The notes beneath the pieces are model-generated. The model made no database searches. It saw only the letters and a list, made by a program, of their open reading frames with translations, and was not told the DNA's origin. 64,000 nt of DNA from Macrothele yani (Eukaryota > Arthropoda > Arachnida > Araneae > Macrothelidae): positions 62,891,594 through 62,955,593 of the forward strand of contig CM077024.1 in NCBI GenBank assembly GCA_039090855.1, in the 5' to 3' direction. Below are positions 33,996 through 45,956 of this stretch, in pieces; position 1 is the stretch's first letter, and every line of letters starts with the position of its first letter. The translations under genes were made by a program, and so were the position numbers.

Positions 33996-34670
33996 CGCTT
34001 TTTCGTTTTTGTTTATTTTCTCCACTGGCTAGTTGCCCGTGTTGTATACTTTACCTAATCGCTACCACCCCGGTCTTGTGGTTTTGTTACCCTCCACCAC
34101 TAACTGTATTATATTAACCGCTCAGTTCGTAGGTTGCTGAGATTCCGTTTAGGTTCCCTTCCAGGACTTGTCTTCTTTGGATTTCTTTTTTTCCTTTTAG
34201 CTGGTTTGGGTGCTAGACCTACCTGCATGTTTGCCGCGTGCGGAGACCCGTGAGGCGGAAATGGGATGTCTGGCGGCTGAGGTCGCAGGAGACCGGATAA
34301 GTGCCTCCTGTGTACCAACACTCCTCTTCGACCCCGGCTTCGCTGTAAACGGGAGGCTAGAGACTAACCCACCTCTAGTCAGAAGTCTTGTACCAAGTTG
34401 TGTACACGGCTTTAGCGGCTTTTTGTCGTATAGCACGGCAGGGTGAGCCCGGGGCTGTGGGATCATGCCAAAGGCGTTGGCATGACGGTACCCGGAGGCC
34501 GAAGTGTCCGCCGAGTGCGTGTGATCACAGCCAACGGACTATATCTGCAACGTATAAGCTCCAGAACTGTGTCCAGCGTCATTTTCTTGGCTTGCAGACC
34601 TCCAGTTCTCCCTTGTAGGGCTCGGTGGTGGGTGGAGTAGTCTGCAGACGAATCTTCCTCCTTTTTTTCC

Positions 34671-35711
34671 ATGGGTAAAAAGAACAAAAACTCCAAATTT
34701 AAGTCACCTGACAAAATGATAGTTGACAACGACTGTCCTTCGTCTTCTCAACCTACCAAGTCTCATACCCGTAAACGGTCTTTAGACCTTGACCTGGACC
34801 AAGAATGTGGAACCTCTTCTTCGGCAGCTGTACCAGTCGCTCCGAAGCGTCGTCTCCTCGATTGCTGTGACTACGCATGCTACTCACTTGCTTGTAGAAT
34901 CCATCGATCCGCATGAGAGACTGTCCACCAGATCTCCCTTTTTCATTTCTAAAGCTTTGGACGCTGCGGTTGGCCCTTGAAGTCTGTGAGAAAGCTTCGC
35001 TCTGGGGACCTGCTTGTCCAAACTTGCAGTGTTTCTCAGAGTAACACTTTTCTGAACCTCACTAGTCTTCAAGGCATTCCTGTAAAAGTGACACCTCACC
35101 CGTTTCTTAACACCTCTCGGGGTGTTATTTCGGAGTTTGATCTCTTGCCATGCAGTGAAGACGAATTCGTGACTGAACTTGCTGATCAAGGTGTTATTGC
35201 TGCACGTCGTATGATGTTCCGGCGTGATGGTTCCATGATTAAGTCAAAAAATGTCATCTTGACTTTTAACTCCCCGAAAGTTCCGACCGAAATCAAGGCT
35301 GGCTACTTGGTCTGTGGAGTTCGCCCGTACATTCCCAGTCCTCTGCGCTGTTTCAGGTGCCAGAGGTACGGGCATTCACAACGTTTCTGTAAGAGTTCCG
35401 CTCGTTGCGCAAATTGTGGCTCCAGTGAACATGACGGGGAAGGTTGCACTTCTGCGGCCTGCTGTGTTAACTGCGGTGAGGCCCATGCAGCTTACTCCCG
35501 CAACTGTATGAAATGGAAGGACGAGATGGCGATCCAGCGGCTCAAGACCCTGGAAGGCCTCTCGTACCCCTGCTGCCAAGGCCAAGTTGGGTATACCCAC
35601 CACCCGACAGCGTACTTTTGCCGCAGTAGTTCAGTCTCTGCCACAACCCGTGCAGCCCTTTGTTCCGCGCCCTGTAGCTCTCGCCGCCCTTGCCAAGCGA
35701 TCTACAGCTGA
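34671..35711 (+). pseudogene. LINE ORF1 (gag-like, three zinc knuckles), frameshifted
   Basis: ATG at 34671 gives a basic start (MGKKNKNSKFKSPDKMIVD). The frame then passes to 34789-34980 (HERLSTRSPFFISKALDAAV) and, after a shift at about 34978, to 34977-35711 (KSVRKLRSGDLLVQTCSVSQ). The order fits arthropod LINE ORF1 proteins: an RRM-like central region followed by CCHC knuckles CFRCQRYGHSQRFC, CANCGSSEHDGEGC and CVNCGEAHAAYSRNC. After about 35580 the sequence becomes low complexity and ORF1 ends. Two frameshifts make it inactive. Confidence 0.85.
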
Positions 35712-35894
35712 CCAAGCGACACAGGTGTTTTTCCCCGAGCTCGAGATTTTCGAATACCTGATTCTGGGCCTTCTCTTTTGCTGCCGACCGTCTCTTCCAG
35801 TTTCCATCCGACAGCCTGCACGTGCGGAAGACCCGGCCCTCAATCCGCAAAGGTGTGCAGTGTCCATCCAACTGTCTCGGCCTCAGCGAGGTCC

Positions 35895-36052
35895 CCACCC
35901 TCAACCAACATTATAGAGGAACATAGGGGGAGGAGAGTGACAGTTCGTCCCCAGCCTCAAACAACATTGCAGAGGAACATGGGGGGGAGGAGAGTGACAG
36001 TTCGTCCCCGCCCTCTGCCAGCATTGCAGAGGAGTGTGGGGGGAGGAGAGTG
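35895..36052. repeat. ~56-bp minisatellite, three units
   Basis: Three units, each with gcagaggaacatggggggag- or gaggagagtgacagttcg-type sequence, in the 3' part of the gag-only LINE. A (TA)n run follows at 36086-36106. Confidence 0.88.
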
Positions 36053-36078
36053 ACTCATCCTTTGTGTAGTTGTGTTTT

Positions 36079-36109
<31 letters not shown>

Positions 36110-36825
36110 TCTCATAGTAAATTAATAAATTTTTATATAAACCTAATTAACTACCTTGTCTTCACAGCTTTCATCATACTCTTTTTCAACTTTTACCAAG
36201 CCTGTCTGCTCTTAATCATTTTCCACGTTTTTAAAAATCTGTGGCTGATAGTTCTTTGTCTGGCGCTCTTTGGCCAAACCTGGCCCTTGCGCCAATAAAA
36301 TCCAACAACCAACCAACCAACCAACCAAGATAATGCGTCCTGCCATAGTGCTCGTATTGTACAGGATTGGTTTCAGGAACATGCCGGTGAGTTTACTTTG
36401 CTTAGGTGGCCCTCACAATCTCCAGATCTCAACCCCATTGAGAATTTGTGGGATGAAGTTGAACGAGCCATCAGACAGCTGGATCCACAACCCTGCAATC
36501 TCACACTTCTGGAAAGTTCTATTCATCAAGAATGGTCTCAGATTCCACAAACCACCTATCAACATCTCGTGGAGTCCATGCCACGAAGAATCGACGCAGT
36601 ATTAAAGACAAAACGTGGCCCAACGAAGTACTGAGGATTTGGTCATAATAAAGTGGCCACTCAGTGTGTAACTGCACAGTAGCACGCAATCAAGTAGCAC
36701 ACAATCAATTCGCCGCGAATTTTAAAATAAAATCCACCTGAAACGCTTTTTTAAATGAGATGTTTGATCATTGCTGTGTAAAAGACAACAACAGCTGATT
36801 ATCTATACTTATACGTACGTGAATC

Positions 36826-37090
36826 AAAAAGTAAGTTACACTTACGTGAATCAAAAAGCGTCATTTGGAATGGGATTGCAGTCAGACCACGTGTGGTTGG
36901 AAGCGAAGTAGACAATACGTCAGAGCTGCCGTAACTGAGTTAGTTCAATAACTGCGTAACGCGTGTGCAGGAGGTAGTTCGTAATGGTGCGTCAACTACA
37001 CTCTTACACCAAATTGTATAAGTACGAGGAAGAACCATCCGATTTTTGTGGGCTAAGCACCTAAATTCCATTGACATACATCGTGAAACT
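36826..37090 (+). mobile_element. Possible mariner 5' fragment
   Basis: The duplicated motif cgtgaatcaaaaag at about 36821-36860 resembles a mariner end, and the stretch near 37031-37085 translates as RFLWAKHLNSIDIHRETV, the style of a mariner transposase N-terminus. No further transposase follows because an RTE/L2-style LINE begins soon after. Assignment is tentative. Confidence 0.4.
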
Positions 37091-37756
37091 GTGCTCTATT
37101 TTTGCATTTCTTTTTAATCAGGTAAGTACAACAGTGTGGGGGATTAGCCCAGAGCTGACGGTTCCAGTTGGTCATCAACCAAAGGATTCTGGAACAAAAC
37201 TCAATGAGTTGGGGTCTTTTCGCCAATGTCACACAGAACTAGCTGGCACCTCTTTAATGCTAATGGTCACTCGGGATTGGGACGATGCTCTCATTTTTCC
37301 TTTGTATAAGGGAAAAGATGATCAGACTGACTGCAAGAACTATCGTGGTATTAGCCTTCTAAGTGTGCCAGGGAAAGTGTTCGGTAAGGTCGTTATTGAA
37401 AAAGTGCTGGGTCCTACAACAGAGAAAGTGTGGGATGTTCAGAGTGGTTTTATGCCTGGTAAAGGCTGCAGTATCCAAATTTTTGCATTACTCATGATGA
37501 TTGAAAAGTATCTGGCTGTTGGTAAGATTTTGCTGCCTTCATAGATGTAGAGAAAGCTTGCGACCAAGTAAATAGGACACTTTTGTGGAAGGTACTGAAG
37601 GAATATGGCGTTACTGGAAATCCACTTAATAGTGTAAAAGCCATGTATGCTGGCAGTAAAGCCTGTGTACGAGTGAATGGTGTTTTATCAAAATGTTTTT
37701 CTATTTGTGCAGGAGTCAGGCAAGGTTGTGTAATGTCACCATGGCTGTTTAATATA

Positions 37757-39190
37757 CACTGGCGGAAAGTGAAAAAGAACACCAAGAAGGAATTGGCGGA
37801 CGATCATGAAATTTACATATGTTAATGGGGTCGAGTTTACGTAGGTGTGATGTTAATTTTGGGACCAACCGGTGAGCGCTTACGCCACAGCACGGCATAA
37901 TACGCAAATTATCGTCGGTGGTATTTAAGGAGTACGGTGAAGTGAATGTTATCAGTCGTCGGCGTAAGGACACGTGCGAAGACCCTGAAGAAGCTGCAAT
38001 GCCTGGACATGGAAGACGTGTATGATTTCAGAAGTTATCGGATTTTGAGCGAGGTCATCTAGTCGGACTCCGCGAGGCCGGGTGGTCGTATCGTCGTATT
38101 GCGGAGCGAATTGGACGGGAAGTATGGGTGGTGGTACGATAGTGGCGTAGATGGTCCGAGGAACATTCCCACACGAGAAGACGTGGAACCGGGAGTCGCC
38201 CGCAGACGGACTGATGAGCGGACCGATCGACGCATAAGAAGAGCGGCGTTGTCAAGCAGAACATCCACTGCGACGCAAATCCGAGCTGCCGTTGCACTTG
38301 AGGTAACTGTGTGAGCAATCCGCAACCGTCTACTGGATACAGGACTACGTGCACATGTGCTTCTGGCATGTGTACCTCTGACTCCATCCCACCGCCAGGA
38401 ACGGCTGCAGTGGTGTCGCCAACGTCTGCACTGGAGAACGCAATGGCGATCTGTCGTGTTCAGCGATGAAAGCAGATTCTGCTTGGGAGCCTCCAATGGC
38501 AGTATACGTGTTCGCAGACGCACATGGGAGCGTCTCCACCCTTCTTGCATCCGCCAGCGACACACAGGGCCTACACCTGGTCTCCTGGTGTGGGGAGCGA
38601 TCAGCTATCACTCCTGTACACAACTAGTGTTTGTACCGGGTACTTTAAACAGCACCTCCTACATCAACAACATCATTCAGCCCGTTGTTGTGCCATTTGA
38701 AAGGTCGGTTCATCGTGGTGTTTTCCAGCAAGATAACGCACGTCCACACACGGCACGTGCAACGCAACACGCACTTCAGGGTGTGAGACAACTTCCATGG
38801 CCTGCACGTTCACCGGATTTGTCCCCCATTGAGCACGTGTGGGATTTTATGGGACAGCGACTTATCCGGTCTCCACGGACAGCCACGACCATCCTCGATT
38901 TACGCGCCCAGGTTGAGGATGCTTGGAACTCAATACCCCAAACTTACATCCAACATCTGTACGACAGACTCTATGCCAGAATTGCACAGTGTGGCGCAGT
39001 TCATGGCGGTTCAACCTCGTACTAACCATGTCACATGGAAATGTTATTTTTCAGTTTACCAGCAAATACATCTGTATTTTTCCATAATGTTTTGATCACG
39101 TTATCCTCTGTATTCCGTTATTATGCTGTATAAATTTCGTTGGTATCAGACGTCTCCTTCTCGGTGTTCTTTTTTCACTTTCCACCATTG
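37757..39190 (+). mobile_element. Tc1-like transposon (family T4)
   Basis: 1434 bp between TA dinucleotides at 37755-37756 and 39191-39192. The terminal repeats (cactggcggaaagtgaaaaa at the left; complement ending tttccaccattg at the right) match over about 28 bp with a few mismatches. It sits exactly in the RT codons after SPWLFNI, and the LINE resumes in the expected place (TTTATGGATG). Distinct from family T1 in its ends, but the transposase core is related. Confidence 0.9.
37999..39024 (+). pseudogene. Tc1-like transposase (family T4), frameshifted
   Basis: The start at 37999 (MPGHGRRV, stop, then SDFERGHLVGLREAGWSYRR) has an early TGA. The DNA-binding domain is broken by frameshifts between about 38120 and 38350. 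The catalytic part from 38357 is open: RSVVFSDESRFCLGASN (first aspartate), RGVFQQDNARPHTARATQ (second) and SPDLSPIEHVWDFMG (glutamate). I count 32 residues between the second aspartate and the glutamate, as in family T1. The end is HGGSTSY and TAA at 39024. Confidence 0.9.
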
Positions 39191-39904
39191 TATTTATGGA
39201 TGAGTGATGCCAAAATAGATAATACTGGTTTATGTCTTGATGATATCCGTGTGTGCAGATTTTTGTATGCTGATGTCACTGTCATGTTGGCAAAGAGCAA
39301 AAGTGAGTTGCAGAGTATGTTGTCATGGATGCACGAAGTTTGCATGAAATTCAAACTGAATATAAATAAGGGAAAACCCGGAGTTAGGTTGTTGAGAGAG
39401 GAACTGGTAGTACTGAATGTAATGTAATTCTAAATGGCGCAGTGATTGACCAGGTGAGTGAGTTTGTGTATTTAGGAAGCATGTTTGACAGAGAGAACAA
39501 ATTGGATGGTGAAATTAGGAGGCGAGTGAATTTATTGAAAGTCATGGCTGCTCTGGGAGGTTTTCACAGGAATGATGAGTTCTCAAGAGAGTCCTGCATG
39601 GCTGTGTATGAGAGTGTACTTGTTTCTACTCTGACGTATGGCAGTGAAACCTGGGTACTACAGAAGAAACATAGGAGTCATTTGTGTGCTGGACAACAGT
39701 CGTTGTTTACTTCGTGCTCGTATTTTGTTCCGTTTGTGATAATTTCCGAGTTTACAGCTCATAATATTGTGTGTGCGGCGTGTGTGAAGGTGCCGTCCTA
39801 CTTCTGATCCATTTACCAGGTCGGTAAGTGTTCTTTCTGTGTTGTGTTCCTCATTTTCCTGCTTTGGTCGAGTGGTCCAAAGCTTGTAATCTTATCGCCA
39901 TTGC

Positions 39905-40136
39905 GCCGCCCCGGTGGCGCAGTGGTCTAAGGCGTTGGCCTCTGATCATGCGTCGGTAAGGGGTCCGGGTTCGAATCCCGGTGAGGCATGGATGTTGTGT
40001 TTGTCTTACGGCACTGGCTCTCTCCCTTCCCTGGAACCAGTGACCCTAAATTAGGGATGGGCGACTGCTTATAGCCCATTGAGTTGCTCGCGGTGGTCGT
40101 TAAACCTCCAATCAAAAAAAAAAAAAAAAAAAAAAA
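39905..40136 (+). mobile_element. SINE-1 (tRNA-derived) in the leader of the L1/Tx1-like LINE
   Basis: A box, B box (ggttcgaatcc) and an A tail of over 20 nt ending at 40136. The perfect 13-bp duplication ttatcgccattgc lies at 39892-39904 and 40137-40149. It lies just upstream of the likely ORF1 start (aaatggcgg). Confidence 0.94.
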
Positions 40137-40146
40137 TTATCGCCAT

Positions 40147-41930
40147 TGCAAATGGCGGCTTCCAGAGGTTGCGGAGCTTCTATTCTCACTTCCGGAAGTG
40201 ACTCTTTATCCCTATCAGCTGCTCAGCAGCAATCCACCAATGGAGGGCTTCCTTTGACAAGCCCCTCCTCTCCAGCGTGACAAAGTTGCCTTGCCCATGG
40301 AGCCATCTCCTTCCCATCTGACGAAGAGTGGTGAACCATTGCCTTCCCCTGTACCTTCTGATGACGTCATGGACGTCACACTTCCACCAGCCACTTTCGC
40401 GTCATCACAACGCGCGCCAGGTGTGTCATATGCTGCCGTCACCTCAGGTGCGCAACTTCTTCTTCTCACCGGCCCCCTTCTTCAAAGTGCCCTTATCATA
40501 TGACGTATGATACAGACCAGATCTGGCCGCCCCGTGGCATAGTGGTCTAAGCGATGGTCTCTGATCATTCGGCCGAACGGGGTCCGGGTTCGAATCCCGG
40601 TGAGGCATGGACGTTGTGTTTGTCTTACGGCACTGGCTCTTTCCCTTCCCTGGAACCAGTAACCCTAAATTAGGGACGGGCGACTGCTTATAGCCCATTG
40701 AGTTGCTCACGGTGGTCGTTAAACCTCCAACCAAAAAAAAGACCAGATCTACGTGGATGTTCCGACTACTTGCCCTCAAGGTCAGCTTTTTCTTGACAAA
40801 ATCGGGCTGGGTGTATTTATCCGCAGCTTCCCCTACACAAAGCTGACGGCGTACAGCGCTGCCTTTCGACAAATTGTTCCAAAGAGGCTATTACTCACGT
40901 GGGTAGAAGAACCAACCAAGTAATTGCTTATCTTACGATTACTGCCTTCGCTCTTCGAGTTCTGACCGAAGGAATTTCCATCGGCGACCGCCATTTCCTT
41001 GCCACCTCACTCACACAAGCACCTACTACAGTCAGTTTTGCCCTGTTCCTCCGGAAGTATCCGACGACCTATTGCTCTCCGTCGCTCAGAATGATGGGCG
41101 TACTGTCGGATCGGTCATCACGTACTCCTCCTTTCCGGGAGTCCCTGAGGACCGTTATCTCTTAGGATTTCGCCGTAACGAACGTGTGATCTTTCCCTCG
41201 CAGGAAGCCATGCTACGTGTTCCATCGGTCCTCAATGTACGCTGTGAAACTCATATTAGGCGCATTGACATCACTTTGGGCACCCTTTGTTCGGTATGTA
41301 AGAGCACTGGTCACCCTAGTGCGCTATGGCCTCATCGTGCGGCTAGTGTCTCGAAATCTTCAGTATAGCCTACTTAACGGTCAACTGAATCCCCGGTATC
41401 TTCATCTGGCACCTCGTACCAGCGGCAGTCGAGTTATTCCGAAAGTATCCATAAAGCCGTTGGTCAACGCGTGACCTCGTTGCAACCTTCCACTTCCAAC
41501 TCAGCTTCTACACTCCAGACATGCCCACAGCAGGAGAATTCTTCGACCGGAGACCCGTTGAACTCTCCTCTACTTTCTGAAATTACTCCACAGCACCCTT
41601 CAGAGCCCGATAATGGGGTCGCTGCGCCTGATGCTTTCACAGTGCTAGACCCTCCCACCTTTGGTCCCGAGCAACAGAGGGTACGCTCGAAGCGTCGTCG
41701 GACTACTCGAGGTCACAATAAGAAGACACGCACATCTCCCACTTTCGAGGAGGACGTGATCGCTCGGACAGTCGTTCACTCCCATCTGACGCTTCTAGCA
41801 TCTCCATCTCCGACTCTGACGACAGCACACTGGTCCCACTTACTCTAGAGGATTTCATACAGCAACTGGAAGATTCCTCACTGCCACAGACACCAATTTC
41901 TGGTGTGGAGTTATAGTCCTATCTCGTCGG
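40147..41930 (+). pseudogene. L1/Tx1-like LINE ORF1, broken
   Basis: A start at about 40148 (MAASRGCGASILTSGSDSLS) is followed by a stop near 40278 and a second frame (MEPSPSHLTKSGEPLPSPVP). After the SINE-1 at 40526 it continues as IYVDVPTTCPQGQLFLDKIG and SFPYTKLTAYSAAFRQIVPK. A knuckle-like motif, CSVCKSTGHPSALW, lies near 41289; the last cysteine is lost. A proline/serine-rich tail follows at 41471-41848. Several frameshifts. The protein would be the RNA-binding partner of the LINE. Confidence 0.65.
40526..40740 (+). mobile_element. SINE-1 (tRNA-derived) in ORF1 of the L1/Tx1-like LINE
   Basis: Head gccgccccgtggcatagtgg (one base shorter than other copies), B box ggttcgaatcc, and an A tail to 40740. 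Target duplication agaccagatct at 40514-40524 and 40740-40750. It interrupts ORF1 between YDTDQ and the following IYVDV. Confidence 0.92.
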
Positions 41931-42149
41931 TCCTCGTGGTAAAACCATGTCTCATGATTTTCTCCAATCCTATCTCACGGAGCTCGCAGCAACTATGACG
42001 CAAGTGGCGGTTGTTTGATCTCACCTCCAAGCCTTACCATCCACATCCTTCGGCGAAAGCGGATGTCTCAAACAAGTCTGCGATCGTCTCTCTCGGCTCC
42101 AACGAGCTGCTGACAAGCTCCTTCAACCGCCGTTGGACACTTCCGTTCA

Positions 42150-45100
42150 AGATAACGACACTGAACTGTAGGGGGTTTGGGTCCCCTCTGGCGAACTAGC
42201 TTGCTCGTGAGGATCTCCATCACCTCACAGCAGACATTTTTCTGCTCCAAGAGACGAATTGCCTGTCTACAACGCCCTTCAATCGATGGCGTACGTGGAA
42301 CTATCAGTTCCACCACGCTTTTCGACACTCTACAATCGGCGGTCTAGCCATGGGTATCCGCACTCAGTTCCGTCAAATTCTATCTTCAGTGACGGTGCAG
42401 CATCTCTGCCGTGAACTGCTACAACACCTCACCTTTGTTCTGGACGAGCGTCGTTGTGTCGTTTTCAACATCTACCTCCCGTACACACCTCAACATCACA
42501 CCCTCCTTTTCATGGCACTCCGTTCGGCTCTTCAGTCAACGTTGCCGTCGGATCACGTGTTTATCGGCGGCGATTTTAATTGCACGCTTGACCCTGATCT
42601 TGATCGTGCTCCAATTCATAAGGAAACTCGCTTGAGTCTTGTGGAGCAATTACAATCCCTCATCACCGAGTTTGATCTTCGGGACGTCTTTCGTCAAATT
42701 TATCCTACAACGGTCTCCCATACGTGGAGGTCCTCAGCTGCCACCTTGACATCTTCCGCTAGACTTGACCGTTTCTACACAACCGCTCCCTTTCTTCCCC
42801 TGGTCACGGACTGTCAGCATCTACCCACCGCCTCTTCTGACCATTGTGCCGTTGTGGCCACCTTCACCTCCTCTTTCCGTCAACGTTCCGAGTTTCACTC
42901 GTGGACATTAGAAACCTCTCTCCTGGAAGACCAGGCCTTGTGTTCTAACGTCCGGAATCTCCTTCACTCTTATCACCCTGGACTGTCCCCTGCTTCCTGT
43001 GCACTAAGTTACTGACTGGATGTCAAGTCACAGCTGCTCCACTTTCTCAAGAGCCACTCGTTCACAGTCACCAATCTGCGCACCATGGAAGAACGCAATC
43101 TCCGACAAGTTCTCGCCCAGCTTGGAGCAACTCACTCCCTCTATCCAGCATATTTGGTAGACCTCCGTGCTCTTCTGGAACCTCGAGCCTGGCAGGCCAT
43201 TTTACGACTTCGTCTCCAGCACTTGTCTCCCGAAGACTGCTCTTTTGAGTTTTTGTCTTTGTTAGAGGATCAGCGCCGTTCTTCTCATCGACTCTGTCTG
43301 CTGCGTCTGCCTGACGGTCATGTGGCTTCGGACCCAGATGTGCTTTGCTCCCATGTTCGTCAATACTTCTCCGACAAGTACAGTGATACCCCTCCACCTT
43401 CTGCTTCTACGTCTGATACTTTACTTTCTTTTCTCCCTCAAGTCCCCTCTCACCTCTCCGTTTCTCTTCTACAGCATATCTCTCCATCTGAACTCAGGAC
43501 TGCACTTTTCTCTCTCAATCCACGAGCCGTCCCAGGTCCTGACGGCCTCCCTCTATCATTTTATCTTATCTTTTTACCTTCTCTCCTTCCTTTCCTTCGC
43601 ACTGCTTACCCTTCTGCCTTTGCATCTATCTCCCTTCCGAGGCGCTTCACTGTTGCTCACATGGTGCTTTTCTCTAAGAAGGGCGACCTCCTTGACCTAG
43701 GGAACTGGCGTCCGATTTCACTAATAAATCTTGATTACAAACTGTTTACTAAAATTCTCTCTCGCAGCCTAAATCACGTTCTTCCGTATCTTCTCTCTTC
43801 CGACCAGTCCTACACGGTACCTAGTCGCTCTATCGCTACTAACCTTCACCTCCTTCGTGATCTTCTGTATCATGACCGGACTAATTCTGAATCTCTTGCC
43901 CTACTAAATTTAGACCAACGTGCAGCTTTTGATAATATCTCCCATTCATTTCTCTCAACTACTTTACACGCTTTTGGCTTTCCTTCTGTCTTCGTTACCA
44001 CTATTCTTGCTCTCTATCGCGACGCCGTCTTTCAGGTCAAGACAGCCGCCTTTCTGACAGCACCCATTTTTTTCCGTCGTAGAATACGACAGGGGTGCCA
44101 ACTTTCTGGGCAATTATTCGCCCTGGCGTTCGAGCCTTTCCTACGCACAGTACATCGTGCATTTCTCTTGCGGCTCTTCCTCCTCCCACGGCAAGCACCA
44201 GGCACTTCTCTATAACCTACGCCGACGACGCGACTTTCTGCGTGCGGATGGAGTCGCAATTTGATACCCTCGCTCATGTATATGCACTTTACTCTTCTTG
44301 CTCCTCAGCGATGCTCAACACTACCAAGAGTGCCGGCCTGTGGTGCCGTGCCTGGGAGTTCAGGACGGACTCCCCATGAGGCGCCTCCTGGACTGTCTCT
44401 TCTCAGAAATTTCTTGGTGTACACCTGGGAGCTCCCATAGCTGCCCGCAACAACACGTAGGCTGCTCTTCGTAATCGCCTTGTTCAATCGGCTGCCTTCT
44501 GTCGAAAAGCTCAGTTCAGCGTCTCTTACGTCACCCAGGCACGCCTTGCTCGTACATATCTTCTGTCTCCTTGTCTTCATGTGAGGGCAGCTGCTCGCAT
44601 GCCAGGTTACTATCTTGCTGAAGTCACACGGATCATCTCTACTATGAGCTGGTCAGCTCATCATTGGATACAAGTCTCAACTCTAAGTCGTCCGATCTCC
44701 ACTGGTGGTATTGCGCTCCTGGATGTTCGCCAGTTCTACAAAGCACACCGGATAGCATCCCTTCTACGTCTACTCTGAGAACCAAGATCCACAGCCTCTC
44801 TTCTCCGAGACGGGATGATTTCTCCCCGGAACAACCGCTTCAAATTCACAACTTTTCTGCTGATGGATCGCTTTTCTCTCCTCCGCTCTCGTCTTTCCCA
44901 CATTTATTCGGAGGCGCTTTCCTTTCTTTGCTCTCTGCCACTACTCCGTGCCCCACCCGCTTCCCCCTCAGAACTTCTAACTGAACCCCTCTTCTACTCC
45001 TCCATCATCCATCCTCCTAACGCTCCGTATTTCACTGACCTTTCCTGGCTCCCCGCTGGGATCGTATCCGTCCGAGACTTACTTTCCTCCGACCTAACAT

Positions 45101-45956
45101 GGAAACCCTTTTACGACCTCTCTCCTTTCCTTCCACGCACCTCTGCCTCTCTTGCACTCTACGATTCTCTCCGCTCCTCGATCATTACTCTTTTTCCTGC
45201 TCTCGCTTCTCCGGCTGGCCTCTTTCTCGTTTCATCCGCTTCTATTCCCCTTCCTTTTTTCTTCCTGCTCCTGGCTCATTTCTTCCGATCTCCAGTTTTA
45301 CTGTCCGTACTGTCTATCATTTTCTCCTTCAGGATCCATCGCCACCAGCACCCCAGCTCATTTCAGGAGTGCCGCCCGCCGCTCTTCCGAGTGTGTGGTC
45401 GGCAACAGCTTCACCCATCTCGACACCAGATGAAAGGAATATTCACTGGCTCTTCCTTCACCGCCGCCTTCCAGTGCCGGCCACGTTATTTCGGATGACG
45501 CTGGCAGCCGCACCTACCTGCATCTTCTGTTCTGAGCATGTCGATGCTCTACACATCTACCAGTACTGCCCGGCGATCCCTCCTTTACTACACCTAGCCT
45601 TTACCGTTGCTAAGTGTCTCTATGCCAAAGAGCTGCCTTTTTCTTTGTACAGTACGTTGCTGGTTTCTTGTTCCCCACAGGTGCCTTTATCTGAGCCATG
45701 CGCATACATCTTTGTACTCGCAAAGCATGTGATTTACTGCTTCTATCTGCAACTCCGTCATACCTCTAATGCGCCTACGCTCCTTCAAACAGGATATACC
45801 CTCTGTGCGCAGTTCCGCAACCGGCTGACCTCACGGATCCGATTGGCGTTTACCGCAGCCCGGACCACTGACCAGAGCCAGCAGTTCCTGAGTGTATGGT
45901 CACCATTACACCGCTGGTTTTTCGGGCCTTCTGCGGACCTACATCTTCTGCTTTGA
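42150..45956 (+). pseudogene. L1/Tx1-like LINE ORF2: endonuclease, RT and zinc-binding C-terminus
   Basis: Endonuclease: TTLNCRGFGS near 42150, LLQETNC near 42244, FIGGDFNCTLDPDLD at 42560-42605 and SSDHCAVVATF near 42834, all with the key residues. TGA stops occur at 43013 and elsewhere. RT: 43085-44215 contains LGNWRPISLINLDYKLFTKI, LLNLDQRAAFDNISHSFL and RIRQGCQLSGQLFALAFEPF. The catalytic YADD lies at about 44216-44230 after a frameshift. The C-terminal zinc-binding region at 45320-45570 includes RTVYHFLL and CIFCSEHVDALHIYQYCP, a feature of the L1/Tx1 side of the LINE tree. The end is SADLHLLL at 45956. At least three frameshifts. Confidence 0.88.

Larger units (their letters stand above)
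33796..36325 (+). mobile_element. Gag-only (non-autonomous) LINE with CCAA-repeat tail
   Basis: 2.53 kb between perfect 11-bp target duplications. It begins ccccgcacgggg, has a ~870-bp leader, a zinc-knuckle ORF1, a minisatellite, and a 3' region ending tggcccttgcgccaataaaa followed by (ccaa)n. No endonuclease or RT is present, although the target duplication and tail show LINE-type insertion. The 5' end looks intact, so the missing ORF2 reflects an internal deletion or a gag-only design rather than 5' truncation. Confidence 0.88.
33053..36634 (+). pseudogene. DD36E-type Tc1/mariner transposase, disrupted only by the LINE insertion
   Basis: The N-terminal part is 33053-33795 (MGKKCNLTDFQHGMIVQARS; second helix STTETAAFMKCSRAAVVKVF; first aspartate in IMWSDESRFQF; second aspartate in GYFQQDNA). 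The frame resumes at 36337 with SCHSARIVQDWFQEHAG and reaches SPDLNPIENLWDE, ending at the TGA at 36634. The two parts are in the same frame across the duplicated target, and no other stop is seen in either. I count 36 residues between the second aspartate and the glutamate (DD36E), a spacing described for the Incomer group of Tc1/mariner. The total would be about 346 residues. Confidence 0.9.
32905..36666 (+). mobile_element. Tc1/mariner element with DD36E spacing, split by a LINE
   Basis: The terminal repeats match over about 26 bp: cactgagtggccactttatt at 32905, and its complement ending tggccactcagtg at 36666. The left flank is TA; the right flank is TG, probably a mutated TA. The transposase ORF is interrupted at 33796-36325 by a gag-only LINE, which made an 11-bp duplication (caagataatgc, 33785-33795 and 36326-36336). 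Without the insertion the element would be about 1.22 kb. Confidence 0.92.

Noticed and set aside
42068..43397. Minus-strand frames opposite the L1/Tx1-like ORF2
   Set aside because: They are shadows of the coding strand; the motifs lie on the plus strand.
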